Shown here piece by piece: positions 62,906 through 64,000 of a DNA stretch of 64,000 nucleotides. The DNA lies in assembly GCF_003971195.1 (NCBI RefSeq), contig NZ_CP034593.1, positions 2,108,001-2,172,000 on the forward strand. Reading direction: 5' to 3'. Under the pieces are notes generated by a model. The model was not told the origin of the DNA. It saw nothing but the letters and a program-made list of their open reading frames with translations, and did not search any database. This stretch comes from Flaviflexus ciconiae (GTDB lineage: Bacteria > Actinomycetota > Actinomycetes > Actinomycetales > Actinomycetaceae). How positions within the stretch are numbered: position 1 is the stretch's first letter; each line of letters opens with the position of its first letter. The translations under genes were made by a program, and so were the position numbers.

Positions 62906-63996
62906 CTATCCGGATTATTCTCGTCCGGGTTCGGCACTCGTTCCACTGGGATAGACAGGACGTCGAGTATTCGGTTCAGGTCATCGATCGAACCGAAATC
63001 CACCGTCATGGTGCCCTTTCGAGCACCAAGCTTTACCTTCACCCGGGTGTCCAACCGATCAGAAAGATCAACAGACAGACGCTGAAGTTCCGGCGATGCA
63101 GCAGCGGATGCTCCGCGCGACGTCGACCTGGCTCGAGGTTCGTCCCCAAGTGCCACAATCTCTTCAACCGCCCTAACCGAAAGACCTTCGGCAACGATCC
63201 GTTGCGCAAGCCTCTCCATCGCAGCCGGATCGGTCAGACCGAGTAATGCTCGCGCATGACCGGCAGAAAGCACACCGGCGGCGACCCTCCGCTGAACAAG
63301 CGGAGGTAGCTTAAGAAGCCTCAGCGTATTTGAGATCTGGGGACGGGAACGTGCAATCCTCCGAGACAGCTCTTCCTGCGTACAACCAAAGTCATCAAGA
63401 AGCTGCTGGTATGCCGATGCCTCTTCGAGCGGATTGAGCTCAATTCGATGGAGGTTCTCGAGGAGTGCGTCGCGCAGAAGATCGTCGTCCTCAGTGTCAC
63501 GAACGATCGCCGGGATTGTCGTTAATCCTGCCTGCGCAGACGCTCGCCAACGACGCTCGCCCATGATGAGTTCATATCCATCACCATCGGGTGAGTTGCG
63601 AACAACAATAGGCTGGAGGAGGCCAACCTCCTTAATGGAAGCGGAGAGCTCCGAAAGCTCGTCCTCATCAAAGATCGTTCGGGGCTGGCGTGTGTTCGCC
63701 ACAATCTCCCCAATGGGGATCTCAACAAAGGTAGCTCCGGGAACCGGCACGAGCTCAACTTCGCTCTCACGCCGTTCTGGCTTCTCCACTGAATCGGACG
63801 TAACCTGTTCGACTGCTTCAAGAGCGGTCGGTTCAGGGATCGGCTCCGAAGCCGCTTGGCCTGTGGTCTCAACTTCGTCGCTACCGAAGAAAACATCTAT
63901 GGCATGGCTCGACTTGGGCACCTCAATGCTCTCAGCGTCCTTGGTTGGAAACAACGCATCTAGGCCTCGGCCTAGGCTACGACGTCGCTGCGCCAT
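62902..63996 (-). CDS. parB: chromosome partitioning protein ParB
   Basis: 364 residues. The N-terminal RRRSLGRGLDALFP is the ParA-contacting peptide. The CTPase/ParB domain has EIPIGEIVANTRQPRTIF and GERRWRAS (residues 146-153). The helix-turn-helix that reads parS is near 206-228 (CTQEELSRRIARSRPQISN), and the dimer domain follows. ParB loads at parS near oriC, so the origin should lie close to the right edge. parA is expected just beyond the window, upstream on this strand. Confidence 0.97.
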   Translation of the reverse strand: MAQRRRSLGRGLDALFPTKDAESIEVPKSSHAIDVFFGSDEVETTGQAASEPIPEPTALEAVEQVTSDSVEKPERRESEVELVPVPGATFVEIPIGEIVANTRQPRTIFDEDELSELSASIKEVGLLQPIVVRNSPDGDGYELIMGERRWRASAQAGLTTIPAIVRDTEDDDLLRDALLENLHRIELNPLEEASAYQQLLDDFGCTQEELSRRIARSRPQISNTLRLLKLPPLVQRRVAAGVLSAGHARALLGLTDPAAMERLAQRIVAEGLSVRAVEEIVALGDEPRARSTSRGASAAASPELQRLSVDLSDRLDTRVKVKLGARKGTMTVDFGSIDDLNRILDVLSIPVERVPNPDENNPDS

Positions 63997-64000
63997 TAGT

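Overview
This 64 kb window comes from the chromosome of a high-GC Gram-positive bacterium (Actinobacteria; GC roughly 60% by eye). Three things point there: the block nudix - DUF6049 - murJ with a fused pseudokinase - trxB - thioredoxin - parB at the right end, which follows the mycobacterial oriC-side order (with sigM absent); the class Ib nrdHIE/nrdF ribonucleotide reductase; and the rpsF-ssb-rpsR-rplI operon. luxS together with class Ib nrd suggests an Actinomyces-like relative (order Actinomycetales), but no rRNA gene is present to settle this. I see no tRNA, rRNA, CRISPR array, insertion sequence or prophage. The window reads as core chromosome with a few accessory genes.

Layout. 0-10 kb: a SRPBCC protein, a membrane-anchored EEP-family protein, the HrpA helicase, a minus-strand run of uncharacterised membrane proteins ending at an FMO-like oxidoreductase, and a SprT-like metalloprotein. 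10-15 kb: an orphan solute-binding lipoprotein, a frameshifted low-molecular-weight tyrosine phosphatase, a second lipoprotein, a membrane-anchored coiled-coil protein and a winged-helix protein. 15-25 kb: nrdF and nrdHIE on the same strand but separated by an ABC-2 exporter, an acyltransferase-like membrane protein, a hexapeptide acetyltransferase and a YbaK deacylase. 25-27 kb: an SdpI-like protein and citrate synthase. 27-34 kb: a processive GT2 polysaccharide synthase, a GH18/CBM hydrolase and a GGDEF-EAL protein. 34-38 kb: L-serine dehydratase with Nudix and thiamine-binding partners, then luxS and an MTA/SAH nucleosidase with an unusual C-terminal extension. 38-45 kb: a radical SAM/SPASM protein, a luciferase-like oxidoreductase, oligopeptidase B, a DUF3152 protein, a DsbA-like protein and RNase HI. 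45-53 kb: the rpsF operon, a bifunctional penicillin-binding protein, an AI-2E family permease, a frameshifted MFS permease and CCA nucleotidyltransferase. 53-64 kb: the oriC-side cell-wall and redox block ending in parB.

How the genes work together. NrdHIEF makes dNTPs. Its nrdHIE promoter region carries a tandem pair of NrdR-like boxes and, further upstream, a cluster of DnaA boxes (four exact 9-mers in two inverted pairs within 55 bp), which would tie dNTP supply to replication initiation. LuxS and MtnN form the two-step SAH detoxification / AI-2 pathway; here MtnN carries about 200 extra residues resembling tandem homing-endonuclease-associated repeats. The GT2 synthase and the secreted GH18/CBM protein are separated by only 4 bp and look like a polysaccharide synthase/hydrolase pair, with a c-di-GMP enzyme convergent to them.

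Three genes (tyrosine phosphatase, MFS permease, murJ) are each broken by what looks like the loss of one base in a C run (or, for the phosphatase, possibly the adjoining G run) of the coding strand. The shared signature makes assembly error at least as likely as real gene decay.
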